The notes beneath the pieces were generated by a model that was not told where the DNA came from, searched no databases, and saw only the letters and a program-made list of their open reading frames with translations. Positions 45,257-55,774 of a DNA stretch of 64,000 bases are shown piece by piece. The number at the start of each line of letters is the position of its first letter. The first letter of the stretch is position 1. Location: the NCBI GenBank assembly GCA_963921795.1, contig OY997655.1, forward strand, positions 15,021,094 to 15,085,093, given 5' to 3'. The position numbers and the translations under genes were made by a program. The DNA comes from Nannobrachium achirus (taxonomy: Eukaryota; Chordata; Actinopteri; Myctophiformes; Myctophidae).

Positions 45257-46487
45257 TGCTACATGAAATTTGACGGAGCCTTCATTAGTATCATTGGCAA
45301 CACCTTTGAAGGAAGTGAGAGGGGACCCCACTTCTCTCCAAAATGGCAGCTGTGCATGTAGCCTATTTATGCCCGAGAAGAATAGCCAACCTGCGAGCTC
45401 GCCTGTCGGCTATGCTCGGCGTGTGGCGAAGCCTGAAGTGGCCTTCTTATTATGGACGAGGTGGAGGTCCTCCGCCTCCCACCACCATAGGAGACCGGCC
45501 TCAGCAGGAGAGTTGCGGGATAGAATGATCAGCGTTCGTCTTCTTCATCTTCTGTCGTTGCTTTTATATGTTCTAGTTTTTAGTCCCTTCTGATGAAAGA
45601 GATAATGGCCTCTTAAGACTAATCGGAGGTGGTGTGATGATGATGATGATCGGACGACTGGATGGATGGATGGTAGGGGCTCCCCGCCCACCCACCCACC
45701 CACCCACCCCAGAGCTGCATCACAGGACCGACTGACTGACTGACTGATTGTGAGAACCAAGGATTAAAACCACAATGCCTTCTTTCTACATTATTGTCTT
45801 AACAGAGAGACTGACCCGATCACTGTTTAAACTGTTTGTGTGCGTGCGTGTGTGTGTGTGCGTGCGTGCGTATGCGTGCGTGTGTCGTGTTCGTTCCGGT
45901 GCCTGTGTTTCTCTCCGGTGTCTGTGTGCACTCTTCCGTGTGTCACACATGCACATGCGTGATTTACAAAGAAACAAAAGTTGCCTTTTCAATCAGAAGT
46001 GCTTGTTTGTATGCGTGTTGCCTTGAGTCGATAAAAAGAGTTATACCTATGTCACTATTTGGACGGTTACCACAGTGCAACAGACGGGACGTGTGGTTGC
46101 ACACAAACACATGCACGCTCGCACACACGCACGCCTGCGGCCCCGTTAGGCAGGTGTGCCAGCTATTAGCGAGTAGTAGTAGTGATACTAGTGAAACAGG
46201 CGCTCCACTGTTTTCTCAGGGTTTTGAATGGAAACCACTGTTAAAGGTGATGTCATTGTTGTTGAACTTCCCCAAATAATCTAATCCTAATCTGGGTGGC
46301 GAGGCTCAGCCAGGCTGCCCCCCCCCCCCCTCCCCTCCCCCCAACCTGGGGTTGGGTTCCTTTAGGAGTTTCACAGTTCCGGTTTCTTAACGATTCCCTT
46401 TAACGATTCCTATATAATAATAAAAAAAATTGAAAATCTACAATTTTGGTGATAAACACACAAACATTCAATCATACATATTATTGT

Positions 46488-46672
46488 TGTGGTTCTCAAC
46501 GCGAGGTACAGGGATCCTCTGGGTGACTTGGGAAGGGTTCTAAAATAGTCCCTTACCGTACAGTGTCTCCAACTCTGAGTGTGTGCTGGAACCAAATCAT
46601 TTGGCTCCATTTGTACACCCTCAGGGTTATGGTGGTCCTTGACATTAAAAAACGTTTGAGAACCACTGACCG
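46488..46672. mobile_element. hAT-like MITE fragment with H2 hairpin
   Basis: GTGGTTCTCAACGCGAGGTA to AAACGTTTGAGAACCACTG with ACCAAATCATTTGGCTCCAT in the middle. Confidence 0.65.
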
Positions 46673-46889
46673 TGTGTGAGAGGACAGGTTCCGTAAACGG
46701 ATCTCAATGTTGGATACGGTTCCTCCAACCCCACCCAGTACAGCTGCCCGTACAGAGTCCCCTTGCCGGTGAACCCTCAACACATTGGCCCCTGGTCCCC
46801 CGGCCCTCCTACAGTACGTCTCATGTCCCTCCACTTCTTCTAAGCTGATTTATTTTCACGCCGTGGCGCGATGGTCATTGTTTGTTAAA

Positions 46890-47160
46890 TAGGAAAAGAT
46901 CTAGAAGCTAACGGTGCATCGCGAAAACGACATTAACGTACAAGCTAACAATGCATCTCAATGCAACACCGTGTTAGCTTGTAGATCTGTTCTTTTTAGC
47001 AAGAACAAAACCGACGTGAAAGCTAACACAGTGTTGCATTGCAGCCACACTTTAACTTGTAGATCTGTTCCCTTTTGGCGAAAGCAACACCGATCTGGAA
47101 GCTTAACAAACCGTTGCGATGCAGTAGCTTTTAGATCTTGTTCTTTTTGGCAGGCAAGAC
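46890..47160. repeat. Array of three to four degenerate H1-like units
   Basis: Right arms AGCTTGTAGATCTGTTCTTT (46976), AACTTGTAGATCTGTTCCCT (47053) and AGCTTTTAGATCTTGTTCTT (47127) recur about every 75 bp, each preceded by a left-arm relic (AGATCTAGAAGCTAAC, AACGTACAAGCTAACA, GACGTGAAAGCTAACA, GATCTGGAAGCTTAAC). The outer stem reads AAGAACAGATC rather than AAAATAGCAGATC. Confidence 0.75.
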
Positions 47161-48529
47161 CATGGTACTCGGGCGTAGAGAATTGGCATTAGTTAACCTT
47201 ACGAAGGGCCTGAATGGTGAATGTCTTTGTTAATAGATGTATAGAGAATTACTCCACTTGTACATTTGAATTGAATGATGAGAACTAGAGATCCCAGAAT
47301 ATACTGCAACCAATATAATGCTATGGTCAAATGGAGCCTATTGACAAGGAGTTATTATCCAGACATTTAAAAGGATCTCTGGCCGAATAAGCCTTATATT
47401 GTATGCCTTAATACATCACAATTTCTCTATGTAACTAAAATTAGAAATTAAAAACACATTTAATATTGTATTTGTTTTAGAAATAGTATGTCTTTCACTC
47501 AATAGGGGCCTCTCCTGTGTCCCAAGTCCATGTCTGTACTTCGTACGGTTAATGAGTATCAGAGTGATATTTTAAATATTTTTTATTAAAACTTGCATTA
47601 CATACATTCCATAGGACCACACGGACAAATTACATCATCAATTTGCGACAGGAGTTGTCCCTGTTTTCTAAATGAAATCCAAATATTCATGGTGTTTTTA
47701 GTTGGAGGGCATTTATAATTATGACGTATTGAGGCATATAAGGCATCCAGGGATCCTTTTAAAATCGCTCAAAGAAGTGTCCACCCTTGACTTTTCTGCA
47801 CGTCATCTTGAACACACTTTCTTGAGGTATCTATTTGGTATTTGATTGTCAAAAATAAAATGAATTTTGGAAAATAGTGCAGCAGAATGCGGGGGAAAAG
47901 TCATGGGTCGTCGTTAGCCGCGAGCAGCTTAGACACTATCTGCGTCTAAGCTGTAACAAGCTCCAACTGACATCCCCATTCATGAAAACGAGTCCTATCT
48001 GATCATATTAAACCATGATAAACTCACCTATATTGCACGGAAGGCTTGGTTCATTCTCTTGGTCTGGGTGAAGTCTGTTTTTTTGTTTTTTTTTTGTTAA
48101 TCCACAGTTGTCATGTTTCGAAACTTGGAACTCGCTTCCAAACTCGAATACAGAAAGATCATGGCTCCACAGAGTTTATTGACATTTTCTTTTCAAAGTC
48201 TTGACACAAAGAGGACAACTCGAGCTTTCGGTACAGCCGCAATTGTGGTGAGTTTGTCGTGGTTTAATACAGTAAGATGGGACTTTTCTGTTTTCATGAA
48301 TGGAGCTGTCAATGTAGCCTGGCGTTGCTCTCAAGACTCATTCACTCTGCAGAGGGTGTGGATGAGTCTGTCTGGCCACGCGAGGCTACTGTCAATGGGC
48401 CTTGTTGCAATTTAAACGCAGATAGCGTCGGGGTTGCTTGGGGCATAATTTTGTGTTTGATATGAGGCCTTTTATTGAGCTTCTGTATTTGTTTGTAGTT
48501 GTTAGGCTTTTATTATAGGTTTGGGATCC

Positions 48530-48597
48530 TTGAGGATTTTAACGGCCCGATTCCTTAGGAAAAAGGTCATTTGCGGGGTGAACTACTCCTTTGTATT
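48530..48597. mobile_element. Kolobok/T2-like MITE end fragment
   Basis: GCGGGGTGAACTACTCCTTT is the inverse of the TTAAAGGAGTAGTTCACC type terminus seen at 15703. Confidence 0.45.
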
Positions 48598-48615
48598 ACT
48601 ATATATATATATCTC

Positions 48616-48720
48616 ACTGGTTCTTAAAGGGAGGTACAGGACCTTCTGGGGTTACTTGAGGGGGTCCCAAATGGACCCTTAAAGGTCTGTAATTCCCCTG
48701 GTATTGTAATTTGCATAGCA
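48616..48720. mobile_element. hAT-like MITE left fragment
   Basis: CACTGGTTCTTAAAGGGAGG, GGGGGTCCCAAATGGACCCT. Only one end. Confidence 0.45.
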
Positions 48721-49267
48721 GACGTCATGTCCACATGCCAGCTCTCTGACAGCGTGATTAAAGAAATTCCTGGTTCCTCAATATTGGATTCAGTTCCTCC
48801 GATTCTTCCGGATCCCAACCCTTTGCCTTTATTTGCTGACAACTTCCAGACACCGATGAATGATGATCATCAGCCAAATCACCCTGTTGTGCCTTTTTTT
48901 TTCTCCTCATGAGACTCATGTTTGTGTGTTCACAGCAAGCAGCGTTGTGGCTGCGTTGTTTTCCGATGCCGGGCTATTATTGTAAATACTGTTAATCTGT
49001 TGCCATGTAAATAATCCTTCCTTAGTTTATCTCCTTACGTATTACGTATGTAAATGGTTGTAGAGAGAGAGAAAAATGGCATATTTTATTTGCTGTACTA
49101 CCTGTGTGCGTGTTTCAAAATCAATTACATTTTTTCTTTCAATGAAGACATAATTTGCCTTAAACTGTATTTTTTTTTTTTTTTGGTAAATTTTTCATTT
49201 TATAATTACTTTTCTCCGGAAATTCATTCCTCTTTACTGTCAAGTCTCATGTCACTGTAACCACAAC

Positions 49268-49273
49268 AATAAA
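49268..49273 (+). terminator. gna13: Candidate polyadenylation signal of gna13
   Basis: AATAAA followed by ACACTTTTCTAATG and a T-rich stretch. The last such signal before H1-bearing DNA resumes. Confidence 0.5.
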
Positions 49274-49450
49274 ATACACTTTTCTAATGAACATGGTACT
49301 TTTTTTAATGATCAAAGAGTTCCACACACACACTTTCTGTGAAATTGTACCACTGTGAAACCTTAGAACGAAGGAGTCATAAGAAATCCCCACTCATTTC
49401 CCTGGGTAGAGATTACACACACTGTACGTTCATGGTGCAGTGAGGCGCAA

Positions 49451-49520
49451 AAAGAACAGATCTACAAGCTATCGACGCTCCCGACTGCGACCGCGTCGAT
49501 ATCTTGTAGATCTGTTCTTT
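49451..49520. repeat. H1 palindrome variant, AAAGAACAGATC form
   Basis: Arms AAAGAACAGATCTACAAGCT and TCTTGTAGATCTGTTCTTT with inner stem ATCGACGC / GCGTCGATA. Both arms share the outer AAAGAACAGATC, and the inner stem is unlike other copies yet paired. No MITE ends recognised around it. Confidence 0.88.
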
Positions 49521-49830
49521 ACTAGGAGGACCCTCGGTTGAGTTATAGTGGGCTCAACAACGCCGCCTCAGCCGACTACAGGGACCACACCCTCCCAATG
49601 TAAAATATTTCATGGAAGTATAAATAACGCGAGTTCCATTACACATAATTCAATAACCACGGAGGATGGAAACCATTACGTGTTCTCCGCGGTGGTTTGA
49701 CATTTTATAAACGATTCTACGGTTTATTTTATTCGACTTGACTATTTTATTTTGACACTTTAGTTTCCACTCAGGCGTTCTCCGGCGCTACCTACAACAA
49801 AGCCCCTCTGGGGGTCCTTTTCGAAGAATT

Positions 49831-49909
49831 TCCAAAACAGCAGATCAACAAGCTCACAATGCGTCGCCTCGCGATGCATTGTAGAGCTTGTAGATCTGCT
49901 GTTTTTTAT
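49831..49909. repeat. H1 palindrome, AAAACAGC form
   Basis: CCAAAACAGCAGATCAACAA and GAGCTTGTAGATCTGCTGTT around CTCACAATGCGTCGCCTCGCGATGCATTGT-like stem. Preceded by GGGGGTCCTTTTCGAAGAAT. Confidence 0.8.
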
Positions 49910-49954
49910 ACGTCTATGAGAACGTCCGAGCAGAAAACGTGCTGACGTCAGACT

Positions 49955-50487
49955 TAAGGATGGGATTTATGGTTCTTTGAAGTGAGCTGGATCTCTGGGA
50001 TCCGTTCCTTTCAAAGAGCCGTTCAAAAGACTGCTTCGTTTTAGTTACTAGTTACTCCGTAGATGTTGATTATAATTACAAATCACTTCAACCCTGTCCC
50101 TATATACATGTATTTCTGACATATATAGGTACATACCTGCCATTTGAAAATAGCCGATCTGTAGATCTGCTGTTTTTTCAAATGATTTTTCTACATTTTA
50201 TTCATTGGAAAACCTGTGAAATGGGACATTCTGCTTGGTACTTTCAGAACATTTTGATACCAATACTTTTGTGCTTTTACTTAAGTACATTTAAATTAAT
50301 TCCGAACTTCTACTAACTTGTAGCAGAGTGTTTCTACATTGCAGTATTGATAAGAATTTGAGTACTTGTCTTTTCCCACCACTGTTCATTTAGAAAGGAA
50401 CGGCTAGCCACAGAGAACCGGATCCCGTCGTTCATTTCAAAGAGCCGTTCAAAAGACTCGATTCGTTCGCCAACGTCCCACCTCTAG
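49955..50487. mobile_element. hAT-like MITE with a second MITE inside
   Basis: Right end AACGTCCCACCTCTA; left end TTAAGGATGGGATTTATGG. The motif CAAAGAGCCGTTCAAAAGAC occurs on both sides (50015, 50439) of a nested AAGTAC-family element (about 50040-50387, ending CTTTTCCCACCACTG) that has a minimal H1 at 50145-50182. Confidence 0.65.
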
Positions 50488-50760
50488 TCAGACGCACAAC
50501 AGATGATAAACAAGCGTGGAAGTTACAAGCACGCATGGATGAATGTTGTGTTAATATAAGTGCATTATAGACACTTTATAGTCTTGTTTTGAAGACAACG
50601 GCCGTATATATAAGATACTTTAGACTTAGATAGCGTTAATACAAACGGAACGACTTGTAAAACGATGTATTTGTGTTGTTGAATAGTGTTTGTCTATCAA
50701 AGTTATGGAACGTTGTGTTCTGAATCTTATTGGTTGATTCACAGACAAGTGTGTGAAATC

Positions 50761-50770
50761 ATGGGTTCAG
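50761..50770 (+). CDS. mtnap1: mtnap1-like exon 1 (10 coding bases)
   Basis: ATGGGTTCAG|GTAAGC. The ATG has A at -3 and G at +4. It supplies Met-Gly-Ser and the first base of Glu4, completed by exon 2. The frame agreement over seven exons supports this very short coding start. Confidence 0.8.
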
Positions 50771-53700
50771 GTAAGCGTTTGTGTCACTGTTATACTTTAT
50801 AAATACGTATTTATTACTTGCAGTGTTATAATATTATACAGTAGCCCATTCACCTATCACCACTGCCCTTCACTTGCCCTTTGGAAATTGGCTGTAAACG
50901 GTTGTGGATTCTGTAAGTTAAGTTGTTTATGTTTAAATGGCAGTGGTCACATTTCACTGCAGGTTCTTCATAAGGGGGTAAAATATAAAATATGAACTTA
51001 TGTCATTTGTATATTAATAATATAATACTGCCAAGTGGGGTCCAGCCAGGGACCCCCTGGGTTCTTTGAGGGGGCTCCAAATGGACCCATGCAGGTCTGT
51101 AACTCTAGAGCAGGGGTCTTCAACGTCTTTCAGCCCAGGGACCCCCTTAGCCGAGAGAGAAGATGAAAGAAGCAGTGAGGGAGGGACCCCCACTAATTGT
51201 TTTGCAGATATTATTTCATAGATCAGAGGTCTTCAACAGGGGGTCCGGGACCCCTAGGGGGTCCTCAGAGTTACCACAGGGGGTCCTCCAAATCTTTGTG
51301 TGATAGAAACCTTTTTTTTCTCCCTTTTTATAATAAGCACTTTCCCAAAAATAGCAGATTGTAGATTGGCTATTTTCGGCAAAGAGGTTTGGTGTAGAGG
51401 GGGGAAAAAGAGCAGACTATAAGTACAGAGTGAAAGGTCAAGTTTATTAAGTATTGACGGTTCAAGTGGTTAAATATCTGAAAACACAAATTGACATGAA
51501 TCCAAAATACACTGATGATTGTGCTGTCAAACAATGAAACTATATGGAATCTATGAACAGGTTGTGGGGGTCCCTGCTTCATCTCTCTCTCAACTAAAGG
51601 GGTCCTTGGCCTGAAAACGTTGTCATAGATGGCTTCATAGACTTGCCTGACAGCACTATCATGTTGGATTCTATTTTCAGACATTTTTCATTTATCAACT
51701 TGAACCGTCCATACGCAGTAAATTGACCATAGTATAGAAGCTGTAAGTTGCTCAAAGGCGTGAAAATACACGTAAAAATGAAACAGGAAACAACGCTCCA
51801 TGAAGTCTAAATGAAGCTATAAAGTCTATGAAAAAGTTTAATCTGCAACACAATTGTATGTGTAGGAGGTCCCTGCATTCAGGGTTCCCGCGGTCATGAA
51901 ATTCCTGGAAATATTTTGAAATTAGAAAAAATCTTTTTCCAGTACTGGAAAACTTTTGGAATTTATCCTGGAAGGTCTTGCTTGTTATTGCGCTGAATTA
52001 TTGTTATATATAGTCCTGGAAATTGGGTTAAATATTCTGGAAATGTTTTGGAAAATGTGTGGGAACCCTGTCCCTGTGCATTATCTCTCTCTCTCAGCGA
52101 AGGGGGTCCTTTGGCCTGAAAAACGTCCAGACCCCAGCTCTAGTCGTCTAGAGCACACAAATGGAACCAAATGGACCCTATATGCACACTCCCAGTTATG
52201 AGAGAGAGTTATGGGGGTCCTTGAAAATGACAAAGATTGAGAACCACTAACGTCTGTACGTACGGTATGACTCAGGTTTCTGTTGAGTGGGAGTGTTTTG
52301 ACTTCCTTCCCCTTTTCCGTTTGCAGAGGTTTGTCCATTCTGTGGGAAGCCTTTCAAAAGGCTTAAAGCCCACCTGCCCCACTGCAAGGCCAAGGCATCC
52401 CCCACCCCCACACAACGCCACCCAGAAAACCCCTCGGATGTCCTCGTGGAACCTTCCAAACTGACCCAGGCAGCGTCATCACCAGCCAGTAAGAAAACCA
52501 CTCTCACTATGCCGTCATCAGTCCATGGATGCAGGAATGGTGTAAAAAGTAACCTAAGGACATTACACTAAAGCCCCTTTTCGACTGCAACTTTAGCACC
52601 ACACCACACCACACCGCACCGCATCACACCGCACCACATAAAAAATATCTTCATTTTCCATGACACAAAAGTACCCCTACTGCTAAGAAACAAATTGACC
52701 CTTTTAACTGTGATTATGAAACAATATACATTTGTATTACAACTATCCTAAATTATAATACACTATAATGGATTATAACTGTGATTATAATACACTATAA
52801 AGTATGAATGTATTACTATGATAATTATAATACACTATAATAGATTATAATAGTGGTTATAACACAATATAATCTATTATCATGTATTACAACTATATCC
52901 TGGGGGTCTAAATGAAAAGTCAGTGAGTGGTCAGTCATTATTAAGTGTTTGGCCCTGTTTGGCCTAGCTCAGACCTACTCTAGATTGGATACTTTTTAGT
53001 ACCACGTTTAGTACCACTTTCACACCACTCTACCCAGGTCCTTGTAGTGGAAAACCTGTCACAAGTGGGCGGTGTGTGGTGGAGTGGTGTGGTGAAAAAT
53101 AGTGTTGGTGTTGGTGTTGGTGTTGGGCCAGTGGAAAAGGGGCTTTAGTACTCAAGTACTGTAGTTACTTTCTTCAGTAACTCCACTGAAATGATATGAA
53201 AACTTTAGTCACTAGTTACTTTGTAGATTTTGATTATTATTACAAAACACACTAACCACTTCATCTGTATATATATTTCATCCAAGCTCACAATGTGTTG
53301 TATCAGCTTGTAGATCGTCTATTTTCGAATGATTTTTTTTAAATAAATGTTGAACTTCTGAAATGGAACAACTTTTTTTTTCACAATCTACACATTGCAG
53401 TATTGATACTTTTATGTTGTAAAACATGTGAGCACTTCTTCCCAGTCATTGTGCACACATTGACATCAAAGGGGGCTTGAGCCCCTGCCCTTTTAGGGCC
53501 CTCTCCATGCGTGCAGTTTTCACTGTGGTGAAAGAAATGCAAATGCCCCTCTTTCCATGCCATACCTGAAGGCGGCATTCAAGAGAATTGCCTTGTCCAA
53601 ACTCTCCTGAACTTGAATGCAGCATCTTGTGTTGAAAGAATTGCCCTCTCTGTGTAGAAATCCATGCCGTTTACGCCACACCTCCAGTATTGACTTGATT

Positions 53701-55735
53701 ATGCTTAGTTTAGTGTGGTATCAAGTACCGAAAATAGCCGACCTCCAAGCTCACAACTGCGATGCGTTTCTCTCACATTCTCTGCGTGTCCCTGCTTCTT
53801 CCATCGCTGCAGGAGTGAAGAAGAGCAAAGCTTCAGTTCCACTGACCTCATCCTCCGTGCTGAAGCCGACAGACAGTGAGATTGCATCAGCCTCGTCACC
53901 GTCATCGTCGGTATCAACAAAAATCAAGAAGCGGAGGCTGATAGATGAATTGAATCAGCTGGCTACCCAGTCACCCTCCTCCAGCTCCATCTCGCCCTCT
54001 TCCTCTCCTCCTCCCCCTCCTCTCCCTCACAGCTCCCCCCTTTCTAAGCCTAAAAAGAAGGCTAAAGAGAAGGCTTCCAGGTCCACCGCGGCGGTCCTGT
54101 CAGAACCACAGGAAGGAAGCACGTCGTCACCCTCACTGGACCTGCTGTCTGTCGCCACCTCAGACACACTGGCCTCCACGGCATCCCTGCTCACACAGGG
54201 AGACCTTACGCCACAACCAGGTTATTATTACAGATTAGCATTTTTTTCATTTACAATGTTTTAAAAATGTCTTTCTTTCTTTCTTTCTTTCTTTCGATGG
54301 GACAATGCACATCGACCTGAGGCTGAGTCTACACATTTCAGTTCTCACACGTTCAACATTTTTCAAAGAATGTTCAGAAATGGCAGATGTACAAGCTTTT
54401 GCGCTTGTACATCTGCTATTTCTGAATAGCCAACGCAACCATCTTGCTTTCCCAGTTTGAATGCGTTAATGAACATGCCATATGCATGAATGTGAAATGA
54501 ATCAGATGGATTTATCTAGAAGCAATGTAGTGCTCAATACAACAATACAAACATAACATCCACATTTGTAATGACTTTTGTATGAAATGTTGACAAAGCC
54601 AAAGAAAAAAAGGCAAGAAATTTAAAGATAAGGGGTAAGGCATGGACGAAAATATAGCTGATTGTCCCTGATTTAAGTTTAGTTTAGTTAGTTTTGTAAA
54701 CGCACTTTGTTTAGTTTTCTTTTTATAAAGCCTAATTTTTGTTTTTATTTCAGTTAACTGAAATGTTTTAGTAAATTCTTGTGTTTTCATTATTTCATTA
54801 GTTTTTAGTTAACTATAATAACCCTGCACCCCACCCTGGCTCCTATCTCCACAGACACCAATCCTAAAGGCATCTCTAAGAAGAAGAAAAGTCAACGACA
54901 AGAGAAAACACCCAAAGCCTCTTGGACCTCGGTGGAGGACTCGGAGGTAGAGATCGTGGGTGGCGTGGTCAAGGTCACCTCCCGGGAGGACACGGGACCA
55001 AAGGGACCAAACACACAGGACAAGTCGTCGTTATGGGCTACAGGAGATTATGACGACCCCCCCACACAGAGCAGAATCACCCTCCAAGATGTGAAAGCCA
55101 GTTTAGGTCGCTCCTCCTCCAACACCAGCAGGTCCCATAAACCCGGCAGCATACTGGAGCAGGTCCAAACGTCAGTGTTGGCCGCCGACACCAGAACCAA
55201 AGGACCCGTGTCTGTGGACGCCGTCCAGTCCCATTCCGGACTCGGTCATATCGACCTGGACGCTAGCCGACTGTTATTACCAGAGCAGTTCTCTGTCACT
55301 GTCTCTAAAGCTCAGGAGCCAGGTCCTGAAGTTCGTACTGCCAAGTCCACGTCTTCATCTTCAGTCTCATGGCAGCATGGACCCAGCTCCACGCTGCCTC
55401 CTGTACCTGTACCTATCCCTGCGCTCACTCTGACGGAAAGGCCAGACTTGAGCCATAAAAAGGTGGGACTTGCAGAAGGAGGGGCTCCTCGCCCATGCCC
55501 ACCCCAACCTCCCGCTCCGCCTGCGGCCGGCAGGTCCAGTGAGGCTCTGGTGATGGCGGAGCCGCTGCTCCAGATCAACAAAGCAGACGTCGTTGTGAAC
55601 AGAACCGGGGGTCTGTATTTAGCCAGGTCTTGAACCCTTTAGTGTTATTCGCCCGTTTTCACTGAATGTTCGCAGATTATGTCATCGCTAGAAAAGGGAC
55701 ACTAGGGTTCATTCATGTAGAGTAGATTAACGGCC

Positions 55736-55774
<39 letters not shown>

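Larger units (their letters stand above)
44720..45372. repeat. Long inverted repeat, arms about 100 bp
   Basis: The arm at 44720-44822 (ATAGGCTGTATGCACAGCAG ... GATACTAATGAAGGCTC) is repeated inverted at 45272-45372 (GAGCCTTCATTAGTATCATT ... AGCTGTGCATGTAGCCTATT) at roughly 85 percent by eye. The 450 bp between hold a hAT-like element with the TOP2-like fragment. If transcribed in the gna13 3' UTR it would fold into a long double-stranded stem. Confidence 0.8.
44642..49290 (+). other. gna13: Probable gna13 3' UTR and flank
   Basis: No other gene is recognised until 50761. A polyadenylation signal AATAAA at 49268-49273 follows a T-rich, repeat-free stretch (48900-49260) and could end a 4.6-kb 3' UTR; long 3' UTRs are known for mammalian GNA13. 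The exact end is not provable here. Earlier sites such as AATAAA near 47856 are possible. The region contains several MITE fragments, the TOP2-like fragment, the inverted repeat and the 46.9-kb H1 array. I see nothing recognisable in 45500-46480 or 47200-47880. Confidence 0.5.

Noticed and set aside
53617-53812. Upstream extension of mtnap1-like exon 3
   Set aside because: The open frame is the 53445-53795 repeat; the CTGCAG acceptor and phase agreement place the exon start at 53813.
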